A stretch of 64,000 nt of DNA, taken from CAZPXZ01 sp965221505. Its GTDB lineage: Bacteria; Pseudomonadota; Alphaproteobacteria; Rhodobacterales; CAZPXZ01. Of this stretch, positions 1 to 7,503 are shown one piece after another. Position 1 is the first letter of the stretch, and each line of letters begins with the position of its first letter. The translations under genes and the position numbers were made by a program. The stretch spans positions 992,001-1,056,000 of the forward strand of contig CBDCSI010000002.1 of assembly GCA_965221505.1 (NCBI GenBank), written 5' to 3'. The notes beneath the pieces are model-generated. The model was not told the origin of the DNA. It did not search any database and worked only from the letters and a program-made list of their open reading frames with translations.

Positions 1-132
1 CTGATTGGAAGTCAACTGTCCGCTGATTGGCCTTTGCGCGTCCGCCGACTGGGAATCGACAATCCGCTGATTGAAAATCTATCTTCCGCTGATTGGGAGT
101 CTACCGTCCGCTGATTGGGAACCGCCGACACC
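1..132. repeat. 22-bp tandem repeat array (6 visible copies)
   Basis: The motif CTGATTGG or a near variant starts at 1, 23, 45, 67, 89 and 111, an exact 22-bp period. The conserved part of each unit is TCCGCTGATTGG; the other ten or so bases vary. The unit is not a multiple of three, so it is not a coding repeat. The array is cut by the left edge and decays after about 132. Two helical turns per unit would suit cooperative protein binding (iteron or operator cluster), but no replication gene is in view, so the function is unknown. From 133 to 339 I see no further feature. Confidence 0.85.
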
Positions 133-339
133 GTCCGGAAGGGGCGGGAAGGGGGGAAACCGTCCCCTGCGGACGAACCCGGTGTCTCGACAGAGCCCTT
201 CGAGCAGACGATTCCGGGCAACGCACGCTATGGGAGAGAGCGAGCGGATCGGCTTGCTGTGACTCGATGAGGACCGGAGGAGAAGCCTCCGGGGCAGCGG
301 GCGGCCGACGAACCGCGCCCCTGCGATCCGAACCCGCCT

Positions 340-1611
340 TCAAGTGGCGCAGGCACGCTCGATATTGTCGCGGTTCCCGATCTGGTGCTCGACCGCCTGG
401 GCCGAAACGCCGAACTCCGCGGCGATGGCCTCGATATCCCAATTGTCCTCGCGCATGGCGAGCACTTCGGATACCGGCGCAAGAAATTCCGCCGCGAAGG
501 CCCGGCTGGCTGCCTGGCGCGCGGCATCGCGCAGATCGTTGATCGCGGACAGGCCCGCAGGCGGATTGACGACCGCATCGCCCAGCGCACGCCCGAAAGC
601 GAATAGCTGCGCTCCCGGCGCCATCCTTCGCGCCGCCGGAATGTGGACATGGACGCTGTCGGCGTCCGAGCGCACCAGGGCGCGCAAGCCCGGAGTCGGA
701 GCTGAGACGGGCCGGAAGCTGGGCGCATCGAGTCGGCTGGCCAGAGCCGCCAGGGAGTTCAGTCGCACCGTCTCGCCGATGTCAAGCGCCCGGCGCGCGA
801 CCCTGGCGCAGCGATAGCCCCGCGCCCAGCTTCTCTCGCCAAGCCTGATTTCAGTGTGCTCTCGTCCGATGCGGCCCCGGATATCCGCTGCTGCCCGTAG
901 CCGGGATCGGTAGCGGGGGCGGTCTTCCGCACTGCGAATCCAGTCGAGCACCGGCGTCGGAGAGGGCGTGTGCAGGCCGGAGAGGAATTCCACCAGCGCC
1001 TCGCCACGAAACAACGCCCCGGCCGCTTCGACGAATGCCGCATCCGCTTCCGCGATATCGTAGGGATCGAGCCCGAGCGCACCGGCAGCCTCGCAAAATG
1101 CAGCCTCGTCCGCATCGCGTCGCGAGGCCGCAACGCGCGCCCAGCGCAATTGCAGACCGGTTTCTCGCACCTTGCAACCGTCAAGTCGCTCGACGACCCG
1201 GCTTACGAATTCCGAGAGATCGCTTTCGGCTTTCTCTCGAGCCAACCGTTCCGCTTCCTGACGCGGGAACCAGACGGGAACTTCCGTGTAGCGGCAGGGT
1301 ACCGACTCGAATTCGAAGGCCGCGCCGTCGAAACGCACGCGGATATCCGGGACCACGTATCCGTCGCGCCATTCGATCAACCGGAACTTTTCTTCGCCCC
1401 GCCTGCCGAAGATCCGCCACCAGTTGATCGCAAGCGCCTCTGCGGCGGGATAGGCCGATACGGCGATGGGGCCTTCCAGGTTGCGGCCGTCGCCGAGAAC
1501 ATGATCGCAGACGTTCTTGTCGCCGATTAAAAGGCTCATATCCGCGACGGTCGCCCGCTCCTCGGGGGCGGCGTTTGTCGCGTCGTCCTGCCAGTCGAGC
1601 CGGAATTTCAT
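340..1611 (-). CDS. ImmA/IrrE-like protein with degenerate metal-binding motif
   Basis: A 423-residue protein of unknown role. Its C-terminal 90 residues read like an ImmA/IrrE (DUF955) metallopeptidase: the segment SRAFAAEFLAP, then a short helix-turn-helix-like stretch ending EHQIGNRDNIE. Where the family carries HEXXH (usually LAHELGH) this protein has FGRALGD at about residues 339-345, so both zinc histidines and the glutamate are missing and peptidase activity is unlikely. The first 250 residues match nothing I recognise. The start at 1611 is chosen for ATGAAATTC preceded by CCGGAGTG; an open frame continues upstream but overlaps the next gene. The 53-residue gene 1632-1793 lies 20 bp upstream on the same strand, so the two are probably co-transcribed. 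Confidence 0.7.
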   Translation of the reverse strand: MKFRLDWQDDATNAAPEERATVADMSLLIGDKNVCDHVLGDGRNLEGPIAVSAYPAAEALAINWWRIFGRRGEEKFRLIEWRDGYVVPDIRVRFDGAAFEFESVPCRYTEVPVWFPRQEAERLAREKAESDLSEFVSRVVERLDGCKVRETGLQLRWARVAASRRDADEAAFCEAAGALGLDPYDIAEADAAFVEAAGALFRGEALVEFLSGLHTPSPTPVLDWIRSAEDRPRYRSRLRAAADIRGRIGREHTEIRLGERSWARGYRCARVARRALDIGETVRLNSLAALASRLDAPSFRPVSAPTPGLRALVRSDADSVHVHIPAARRMAPGAQLFAFGRALGDAVVNPPAGLSAINDLRDAARQAASRAFAAEFLAPVSEVLAMREDNWDIEAIAAEFGVSAQAVEHQIGNRDNIERACAT

Positions 1612-1631
1612 CGCAGCACTCCGGTTTCGGG

Positions 1632-1793
1632 TCAGCCCTTGCATTCCCCGGTCATGCGGTTGACGCAGAGGCCGCGCCACATCCGCCCACTCTCGTCGCG
1701 ATGCCATATCCGCTCGGGAAAATCGCCGTCGCCCTCGACGAACTCGTAGCTGCCCTGCCTGATCGCCGCGCGCACCCACTCCGTTGTGCGCAT
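1632..1793 (-). CDS. small conserved-looking protein upstream of the ImmA-like gene
   Basis: A 53-residue protein starting MRTTEWVRAAIRQGSYEFVE, with an acidic/aromatic centre (EGDGDFPERIWHRDESG) and two cysteines near the end. The ATG at 1793 is preceded by GGAGGCGGATCGGGA, a good ribosome binding site; the frame is open further upstream, but that part (glycine/proline-rich) does not look coding. It sits 20 bp before the ImmA-like gene and is likely its operon partner. I do not recognise a named family. A small protein beside an ImmA-like gene could be a ligand, an antitoxin or a regulator; this is inference only. Confidence 0.55.
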   Translation of the reverse strand: MRTTEWVRAAIRQGSYEFVEGDGDFPERIWHRDESGRMWRGLCVNRMTGECKG

Positions 1794-2617
1794 TCCCGAT
1801 CCGCCTCCGTCACCAGCGGACAGGGGGTCGTCTGCCGTTTCTTGGGCCGGGGCCGCCCACCCTCGGGAAGGCCGCCCCACCACCGGGTAATCTTGTGTTC
1901 CGGGACGGGGAGGAAACGGACTCCAGTCTCTTGCCTTGGCCACATCGTCACCGGAACCTAATGCCCACGCTACCGATCTGCAATCTTCCCTTCGATGCCC
2001 TTTTACCGTTTTGGGCCGCTCTGCTATCGCCCCAGACCAAGGTTGCGCGGGTCAAGACCGTTGCCTCTCGGGGCATCGAGGTGCTGGACATCGATGTCAA
2101 GGCAACCGCCCCGCAGCCACCCGCAGAGAGGCGAAGTCGGAAAGGCCAACGATAACGGGGCCTTCAATGCGACGGTCTAGGGAGAGGCCGCCATCGTCAT
2201 GGCGCGAAGCCCCCCTTTACCGAGATCGCTTCCGCGACCGGACCGTAGCTAGAGTTGGAGCCGCATTCAAGCCGCTGCTCGACCCTGGATCGTCGGTCTA
2301 GCCGCCAATTCGCCTCCCCCGGCGGCCGGTTCGGGCCTCCGGAGCACGGAATCGAGCCGGCGCCGACGCCGCTACCGGCCGGAGCGCATTCCCTGTAGTG
2401 CCGGTGCGCGATCGGATCGCATGGCCAGGCAGCCCGGCGCCGGGAACGAGCCCGACTGGGAGCCAGTGATTAGCGGTCGCGAGGATCGCGTCGACCAAGG
2501 CGACGGAATCCCAATCCTACCGGCCTGACCGTTGAGACGAGACTGAGAGGGTACGATGCGCGACGACAGCCGTGCGCTCGCCTGCGCGACGAGCCAAGGC
2601 CTGACGAGGAGGCCGAT
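1794..2617. other. 824-bp stretch without a recognisable gene
   Basis: Several open frames cross this interval but none gives a protein-like composition or a family match, and no tRNA fold was found. It may hold decayed coding sequence next to the toxin-antitoxin remnants that follow. The last 20 bases before 2618 (GACGAGGAGGCCGAT) supply the ribosome binding site of the antitoxin gene. Confidence 0.5.
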
Positions 2618-2908
2618 ATGAAGAAGATTACAGTCGCGGTCGACGACGACACCTGGCGCCGGTCTAGCGCTCAGGCAGCGCGGCTTGGCGCCTCGTTGTC
2701 CACTCTGCTGCGAGGGTATCTGACCGAGCTCGCCGATCAGGCCCCCGGTTACGCCGAAGACAGGGCCAGATCGGAGCTGTCCGAACGTAACCGTCGGCGC
2801 GACATCGTGAACCGGGTGCTGACGGACTTCGACGCACGGGGAGTCGGATTGCGCATGTCCGACAACCTTCCCCGGGACGCACTGTACGATCGCGATGCGC
2901 CTCGTTGA
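2618..2908 (+). CDS. ribbon-helix-helix antitoxin-like protein, orphaned
   Basis: A 96-residue protein. The N-terminus MKKITVAVDDDTWRRSSAQA followed by ARLGASLSTLLRGYL fits a ribbon-helix-helix DNA-binding fold of the VapB/CopG type: a short beta strand, then two amphipathic helices. The rest is charged (RARSELSERNRRRD), as in the toxin-wrapping tail of such antitoxins. ATG at 2618 follows GAGGAGG. The gene that should follow, a PIN-domain RNase, begins inside this gene's end but stops after 14 codons (see 2895-2939). In intact pairs the antitoxin neutralises the RNase and represses its own operon; here only the antitoxin half is whole, so it may act as an orphan repressor or be decaying. Confidence 0.75.
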   Translation: MKKITVAVDDDTWRRSSAQAARLGASLSTLLRGYLTELADQAPGYAEDRARSELSERNRRRDIVNRVLTDFDARGVGLRMSDNLPRDALYDRDAPR

Positions 2909-2939
2909 CACCGACGTTAAGCTCTCCGCATCCGGCTGA
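2895..2939 (+). pseudogene. truncated PIN-domain (VapC-like) toxin start
   Basis: ATG at 2895 overlaps the last 14 bases of the antitoxin gene, as is usual for VapBC operons, and encodes MRLVDTDVKLSASG before TGA at 2937-2939. The MxLVDTDV opening matches the first strand of PIN domains, including the first catalytic aspartate, where the family consensus is VDTNVLL. The remaining roughly 110 residues are absent in all frames I could read downstream. This is therefore a toxin gene cut just after its first motif. Confidence 0.6.
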
Positions 2940-3510
2940 ACGCGCCTCGCCTCTCCTCCCGTTCGGAGGAACGACTGCGCGTGGGAGCGACGATCGGAAC
3001 TCCGTCGTGACGAATTCGGCGCAGGTTCCCGGCATCGCAACATCTCACGAGGAGGAGGCGCTCGGCAAGGACGCGAGAGTGCCCCCGTCACTACAAGGGC
3101 TCAGCGCGGATCCGCGGAATTTTCGGGACTGCACCCGTCGCACCGTGAAGGCCCCGCGCTTCGCGGCTACCCCGCAATCCCGCACGGAAACCCTGACCGC
3201 GTCGTTCGCTTCCTCCGAAGTCGCGCAGCATATGCGGCTGTCGCCTGCCGTGCCGGACCGGGCGCTCCGCGTCCTCGCGCGAACCGCAGGGGTCGAATCG
3301 CTCGGTCGGGTCCGTTTCGTGGATCGGACTATCGCCGATCCGACGTGCCATTGCGGAGCGGACTCCGAACTGCCCCGCGCTCTCCGCAAGCCGCCTGGCG
3401 AACCGGTCGGCAGCGAAAGCGCCGCCTTAAGCGCCGATTCCGAGACCCGCTACGAGGTGCTGCGCCCAACCGTTCTGTCGGAACGGCCAAGCGAAGGGTA
3501 TTCTGCAGCC
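2940..3510. other. 571-bp stretch without a recognisable gene
   Basis: The frame of the downstream nucleotidyltransferase stays open through most of this interval, but the translated sequence is low-information (Arg/Ser/Pro/Ala) and matches nothing, so it was not used as an N-terminal extension. No PIN-domain remainder was seen here. No promoter or RNA feature could be supported. Confidence 0.45.
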
Positions 3511-3852
3511 ATGCGTACCAGGATTCACATGCTCCCGATACTCGACCGGGCCCTGGCGCAACTCGCCCGCGACGTGCGGGAGCGATTCGGCGAGAACGTA
3601 ATCTCGATTCGGCTGTTCGGTTCCTACGCGCGGGCAGCCGCGCATGAGGAGTCGGACGTCGACATCGCCGTCGTGCTGCGCAAGGCCGGACGAAACGAAC
3701 GGGCCGCGGTCATCGACCTCGCGGCCGATATTGGACTGGACACCGGCCTCCTCCTGTCCCCAACCGTATTCGACCGGCGAACGTACGACGCCTGGCGGGA
3801 ACAGGACCGGCCGCTGGTCCGGGACATTGAACGGGAGGGAATCCGGTTTTGA
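3511..3852 (+). CDS. MNT-type minimal nucleotidyltransferase (antitoxin)
   Basis: A 113-residue protein of the minimal nucleotidyltransferase family. The signature GSYARAAAHEESDVDIAVVL carries GSYAR, then the two metal-binding aspartates of the S-D-x-D motif. In characterised MNT/HEPN pairs such as MntA/HepT the nucleotidyltransferase modifies the HEPN RNase (oligo-AMPylation) and acts as antitoxin. The ATG at 3511 is selected because it begins the recognisable domain. The stop TGA overlaps the TTG start of the HEPN gene, so translation of the two is coupled, typical of this pair. Confidence 0.85.
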   Translation: MRTRIHMLPILDRALAQLARDVRERFGENVISIRLFGSYARAAAHEESDVDIAVVLRKAGRNERAAVIDLAADIGLDTGLLLSPTVFDRRTYDAWREQDRPLVRDIEREGIRF

Positions 3853-4253
3853 CCGAGGAAGGAGTGCGAAATAGCGCTTCCGAGGAGCTCGCGCTCGCGG
3901 CGGAGGAGCTGGACGTCGCGGACATGCTGCTGCGATCGGGGCGAGCGAGAGTCGCCCTCGCGCGCACCTGGTATGCGGCGTTTCATGCAGCCCGCTCGCA
4001 ACTCTATGCCGCCGGCCTCGCACCCCGAACGCATGCCGGCGTCCAGGAACTGTTCAATCGACATTTCGTGCGGTCCGGTTCGTACGAACCCGGCACCTCG
4101 CGGCTCCTGGCCCGTCTGCAGAAGTATCGGGAGGAAGCCGACTACTCGCTCGATTTCGTCGTCGACGACGAGGGCGCAGCCGTCGAACTGCAGGCCGCAA
4201 AAGCCTTTGTGGCGCAGGTTCGCAGGCAGACGGGAGCCGGCGAAAGCGAGTAG
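3849..4253 (+). CDS. HEPN-domain toxin (UPF0332-like), partner of MNT
   Basis: A 134-residue all-helical HEPN protein. The segment ARTWYAAFHAARSQL contains R-x6-H (R, TWYAAF, H), which satisfies the R-x4-6-H RNase motif of HEPN toxins. Nearby text (ARTHAGVQELFNRHFV, then LQKYREEADYSLDF) matches the UPF0332 layout. The start is TTG at 3849, inside the TTGA that ends the MNT gene; a rare start codon may keep toxin output low relative to antitoxin. Expected role: RNA cleavage when the MNT antitoxin is lost. Family assignment is firm; activity is inferred. Confidence 0.82.
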   Translation: MTEEGVRNSASEELALAAEELDVADMLLRSGRARVALARTWYAAFHAARSQLYAAGLAPRTHAGVQELFNRHFVRSGSYEPGTSRLLARLQKYREEADYSLDFVVDDEGAAVELQAAKAFVAQVRRQTGAGESE

Positions 4254-4258
4254 GGCGT

Positions 4259-4318
4259 CGCGCCGGAACGACCCGACCCGGCCGGCGCGCCTCTGACGGC
4301 CCGGCCTTGTGCGCCGTC
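4259..4318 (+). terminator. two GC-rich stem-loops after the MNT/HEPN operon
   Basis: Five bases after the HEPN stop, CGCGCCGG (4259-4266) can pair with CCGGCGCG (4282-4289). A second arm pair GACGGC (4295-4300) and GCCGTC (4313-4318) follows. There is no U-tract, so this is only a possible termination or 3'-end structure. From 4319 to 4628 I see no gene; that stretch is the leader of the primase gene. Confidence 0.35.
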
Positions 4319-4628
4319 GTCTTAGAACCTGACCGTTTCCTTCTATCGCGCAGAAGTCTCGTCACGCCGCCCGGTGGCAGCCGCAGCTCCCAGCCGGTGG
4401 GCGGGCATGCCTCGCTCTGATCGTTCCCTCGCTTCGCCGCCCGGCGTCGCGCCCGGCAGCCGGTTGGCGCATGACCTCCGCCGACACGCCAATGCGATGC
4501 GCGACCGTGCGGAACGATGCGGCCCTTCCTTGCCGGCGTGCGCCGCTCGATGCGGATCGGTCTCGGCTATGCTGCCGGAACTGCGTCCGTCGAAGCGCAG
4601 GCGGACGCCGGCGACGGAGACTCCGCGG

Positions 4629-5540
4629 ATGGCGCACTCGGATACCGGTGCCGGGGAGGCCGCCCGGTTGCGCGAGCGGCTCGAGCGGCTCGACGCCGAG
4701 CGGGCGGAGCTGGCGACGCGCCTGGCCAAACTCTCGAGGGTGCGTCCGCCCGATCCGGCGAACGCGGAGTCCGGCGCGACGCTCACCATGCGCTCGCCGA
4801 CGCGCGACAAGATCGCGATGTTCCGCCGTCTCTTCGAGGGCCGGAGCGACGTGTTTCCCCGTCTCTGGCAGAACGCGGCGAAGAATCGGAGCGGATATGC
4901 GCCGGCATGCGCCAACGAGTGGAAGCGGGGCGTGTGCGGCAAGCCTCGCATACGATGCGGCGCCTGCCCGAATCGGGCATTCGTTCCGGTCACCGACCAG
5001 GCGATCGAGGACCACCTGCGCGGGCGCCACACCATCGGCGTCTATCCGATGCTGCCCGACGACACCTGCCGCCTCCTGGCGGCCGACTTCGACAAGGACA
5101 CGTGGCGGCGCGACGCGGCTGCCTATCTCAGCGCCTGCAAGGCGAAGGGCGTTCCCGCGGCGCTGGAGCGGTCGCGTTCGGGCAACGGCGCGCATGTCTG
5201 GATCTTCTTTCGGGAGCCGGTGCCCGCAGCGCTCGCCCGCCGGCTCGGAGCCCATCTCCTGACCGAAGCCATGGAGCGCAATCCCGACATCGGGTTCGCC
5301 TCCTACGATCGCTTCTTTCCGAGCCAGGACACGATTCCGCAGGGCGGATTCGGAAACCTCGTCGCGCTACCGCTGCAGGGCGGGCCGAGGGAGAGCGGCA
5401 ACAGCGTCTTCGTCGACGCGGCGTTCGAACCCTGGCCGGACCAATGGGCGTTCCTCTCCGGGCTACGGCGCATGTCGCTCGCCGAAGTCGCGGCGATCGC
5501 GGACGAGGCCGCAAAGCGGGGCCGCATCGTCGGACTTTGA
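4629..5540 (+). CDS. TOTE-type archaeo-eukaryotic primase (N-terminal half of a split gene)
   Basis: A 303-residue product. Residues 10-37 form a short coiled coil (RLRERLERLDAERAELATRL). Four cysteines (about 94, 103, 110, 113) suggest a zinc knuckle. AADFDKDTW (about 151-159) is the metal-binding DxD of archaeo-eukaryotic primases and SRSGNGAHVWIFF (about 182-194) the S-x-G-x-H-type second motif. This is the primase domain of TOTE conflict systems, normally one chain with an SF2 helicase. Here the frame is closed by TGA at 5538-5540, yet the same frame resumes at once with helicase-linker sequence. The start ATG 4629 follows GACGGAGACTCC; an open frame upstream shows no domain. Confidence 0.8.
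   Translation: MAHSDTGAGEAARLRERLERLDAERAELATRLAKLSRVRPPDPANAESGATLTMRSPTRDKIAMFRRLFEGRSDVFPRLWQNAAKNRSGYAPACANEWKRGVCGKPRIRCGACPNRAFVPVTDQAIEDHLRGRHTIGVYPMLPDDTCRLLAADFDKDTWRRDAAAYLSACKAKGVPAALERSRSGNGAHVWIFFREPVPAALARRLGAHLLTEAMERNPDIGFASYDRFFPSQDTIPQGGFGNLVALPLQGGPRESGNSVFVDAAFEPWPDQWAFLSGLRRMSLAEVAAIADEAAKRGRIVGL
5538..5540 (+). other. in-frame TGA splitting primase from helicase
   Basis: The primase frame reads GRIVGL-stop and continues without a shift as LPADEEDEEPWTAAPSRRR into the helicase domain 34 codons later. A single C-to-T change would turn an arginine CGA into this TGA. It is either a recent nonsense mutation, a sequencing error, or a read-through site; the sequence alone does not decide. 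Confidence 0.85.
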
Positions 5541-5642
5541 CTGCCCGCAGACGAAGAGGACGAGGAGCCGTGGACCGCGGCGCCGTCGAGACGCCGGTCG
5601 CCGCCCGCGATCGAAGGCGACCTTCCCGATCGCATCGGCGCG

Positions 5643-7118
5643 GTGCTCGGAGACCAGCTCTACGTCGCGCGCGAAGGCCTGCCCCCGGGTCTCGTCAACC
5701 GGCTCGTCCGGCTCGCCGCTTTCCAGAATCCCGCCTTCTACGTCGCGCAGGCGATGCGGCGCTCGACCTACGCAACCCCCCGAATCGTCGCTTGCGCCGA
5801 ACTGCTCCCGCACCATGTCGCGCTGCCGCGCGGCTGCCTCGACCCGCTGAGAGCCCTGCTCGGAGATCTCGGCATAGACCTCGACCTCCGCGACGAGCGA
5901 AACGCCGGCCGCCCGCTCGAAACCGCCTTTCTCGGCAGCCTCACGCCCGAACAGACGGACGCCGCCGAAGCCCTGCTCGCGCACGACACCGGCGTGCTCG
6001 CCGCCGGCACCGCCTTCGGCAAGACGGTGGTCGCGGCGTCGATGATTGCCGCCCGCAAGACCGCCGCGCTGGTCCTGGTCCACCGGCGCCAGCTCATGGA
6101 CCAGTGGGTCGCGCGGCTCGGCGCGTTCCTGGATCTGGGCGACGACGCGATCGGGCGAATCGCCGGCGGAGTCCGCAAGCCCACCGGCGCGGTCGACGTG
6201 TCCCTCATCCAGAGCCTGGTTCGCGGGGACGAGGTCGACGATATCGTCGCCGACTACGGGCATCTCGTGGTCGACGAGTGCCATCACGTGTCCGCGCCGA
6301 GCTTCGAGCGGGTCGCGCGCCGGGCGAAGGTCCGCTACGTGCTCGGCCTGTCGGCGACGGTCACGCGCCAGGACGGCCACCATCCGATCGTGTTCATGCA
6401 GTGCGGCCCCGTGCGGTACCGCACCGGCGCGAAGAAACAGGCCCGCCAGCGCCCCTTTTCGCACCGCGTCCGCCTCTGCCTGACCGCGTTCCGGCTTCCC
6501 GGCGACGTCGAGACCGAGCGCCCGCCGATCCAGCAGGTCTACGCGGCCCTGGCCGAGGACGCGGCGCGAAACGACCTGATCTTCGACGACGTGCTGCAGG
6601 CGCTCGAAGCGGGACGCTCGCCGCTCGTGCTCACCGCTCTCCGGGACCATGCCGAGGAGCTCGCCGAACGCCTCGGCCGGTTCGCCCGAAACGTCCTCCT
6701 GCTTCGAGGCGGCATGGGCGTGCGGCAACGCCGCGAATTGACGCGGCGCCTCGAAGAGATTCCGGACGCGGAGGAGCGCGTACTGGTCGCCACCGGACGC
6801 TATGTCGGCGAGGGGTTCGACGACGCGCGCCTCGACGCCCTGTTCCTGGCGATGCCGGTCGCGTGGCGCGGGACGCTCGCGCAGTATGTCGGGCGCCTGC
6901 ACCGACTGCATCCGGCCAAACGCGAAGTGATCGTCCATGACTACGTCGACGAAGACGTGCCGCTGCTCCGGCGCATGTCGGAGAAGCGCGTTCGGGGTTA
7001 CCGCAATCTCGGCTACGAAATCGAATTTCCGGAGGGCTGGGACGCCTCGTCAAAGTCGCCGGCGAACCGCGCCGAACCTGCGGATCCCCGTCCGCCCGAC
7101 CCTGCGCGCACGGATTGA
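5643..7118 (+). CDS. SF2 helicase half of the TOTE primase-helicase
   Basis: A 491-residue DEAD/DEAH-type helicase. Visible motifs: Walker A AGTAFGKT (about 121-128), motif Ia region LVLVHRRQLMDQW, Walker B VVDECHH (about 209-215), motif III GLSAT (about 235-239), motif V/VI region QYVGRLHRLHP (about 414-424). In the family this ATPase is fused to the primase and presumably drives DNA remodelling during invader response. The first in-frame start after the TGA is GTG at 5643, without a clear ribosome binding site; coding similarity extends back to 5541, so independent translation would lose 34 linker residues. Stop at 7116-7118. Confidence 0.8.
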   Translation: MLGDQLYVAREGLPPGLVNRLVRLAAFQNPAFYVAQAMRRSTYATPRIVACAELLPHHVALPRGCLDPLRALLGDLGIDLDLRDERNAGRPLETAFLGSLTPEQTDAAEALLAHDTGVLAAGTAFGKTVVAASMIAARKTAALVLVHRRQLMDQWVARLGAFLDLGDDAIGRIAGGVRKPTGAVDVSLIQSLVRGDEVDDIVADYGHLVVDECHHVSAPSFERVARRAKVRYVLGLSATVTRQDGHHPIVFMQCGPVRYRTGAKKQARQRPFSHRVRLCLTAFRLPGDVETERPPIQQVYAALAEDAARNDLIFDDVLQALEAGRSPLVLTALRDHAEELAERLGRFARNVLLLRGGMGVRQRRELTRRLEEIPDAEERVLVATGRYVGEGFDDARLDALFLAMPVAWRGTLAQYVGRLHRLHPAKREVIVHDYVDEDVPLLRRMSEKRVRGYRNLGYEIEFPEGWDASSKSPANRAEPADPRPPDPARTD

Positions 7119-7503
7119 CGAGCGCGGAGCCCCCTTTCGGTTCGCCCGGTCGACGCGGCCCGGCCCGGACGGGTCGGCACGGGCCCTCGCTTGCGGCGTC
7201 CGGTGGTCCGAGCCGCAGATCGAGACCGAGCCGCGCGTCTGCGCCGGTCCCTGCGTCCGCCCGCGACCGGGCGGCAGGGCGGCGTATGCGCGCTTCGAGC
7301 GGTTCGTCGCGCCTAAGCCGAAGCCTCTCCCTGCGCACCCGCAAGGGGTTCGCCGGCGCCGGATCCCAGCCGCTTCGATCTGCCGCGATCGTCCCGGAAG
7401 CAGGGGCAATACCCCATCCTCCCCTTGACAGTCCCAGCCTGTATCTTTCTAACGGGCAGACGGTTGCGAGGGGGACTGCGGGCGTGAGCGGAACGACGGA
7501 TTC
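7119..7503. other. 385-bp intergenic region
   Basis: No gene recognised. It contains a possible promoter for the SulP gene (see 7425-7453) in its last 80 bases. Confidence 0.5.
7425..7453 (+). promoter_or_regulatory. possible sigma-70 promoter for the SulP transporter
   Basis: A perfect TTGACA at 7425-7430 is followed after 17 bases by TCTAAC (7448-7453), which matches four of six positions of the -10 consensus. The 5' leader to the ATG at 7504 would be about 45 bases. Position upstream of an isolated gene supports it; no experiment does. Confidence 0.45.

Noticed and set aside
1861..1960. Possible tRNA or small RNA in the gap
   Set aside because: No cloverleaf or strong hairpin could be formed by eye.
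2940..3510. N-terminal extension of the MNT gene or a separate gene
   Set aside because: The open frame gives a Ser/Arg/Pro-rich sequence without similarity, and the MNT domain begins cleanly at 3511.
5541..5642. A frameshift between primase and helicase
   Set aside because: Both halves are in the same frame; only a TGA separates them, so a frameshift is not needed.
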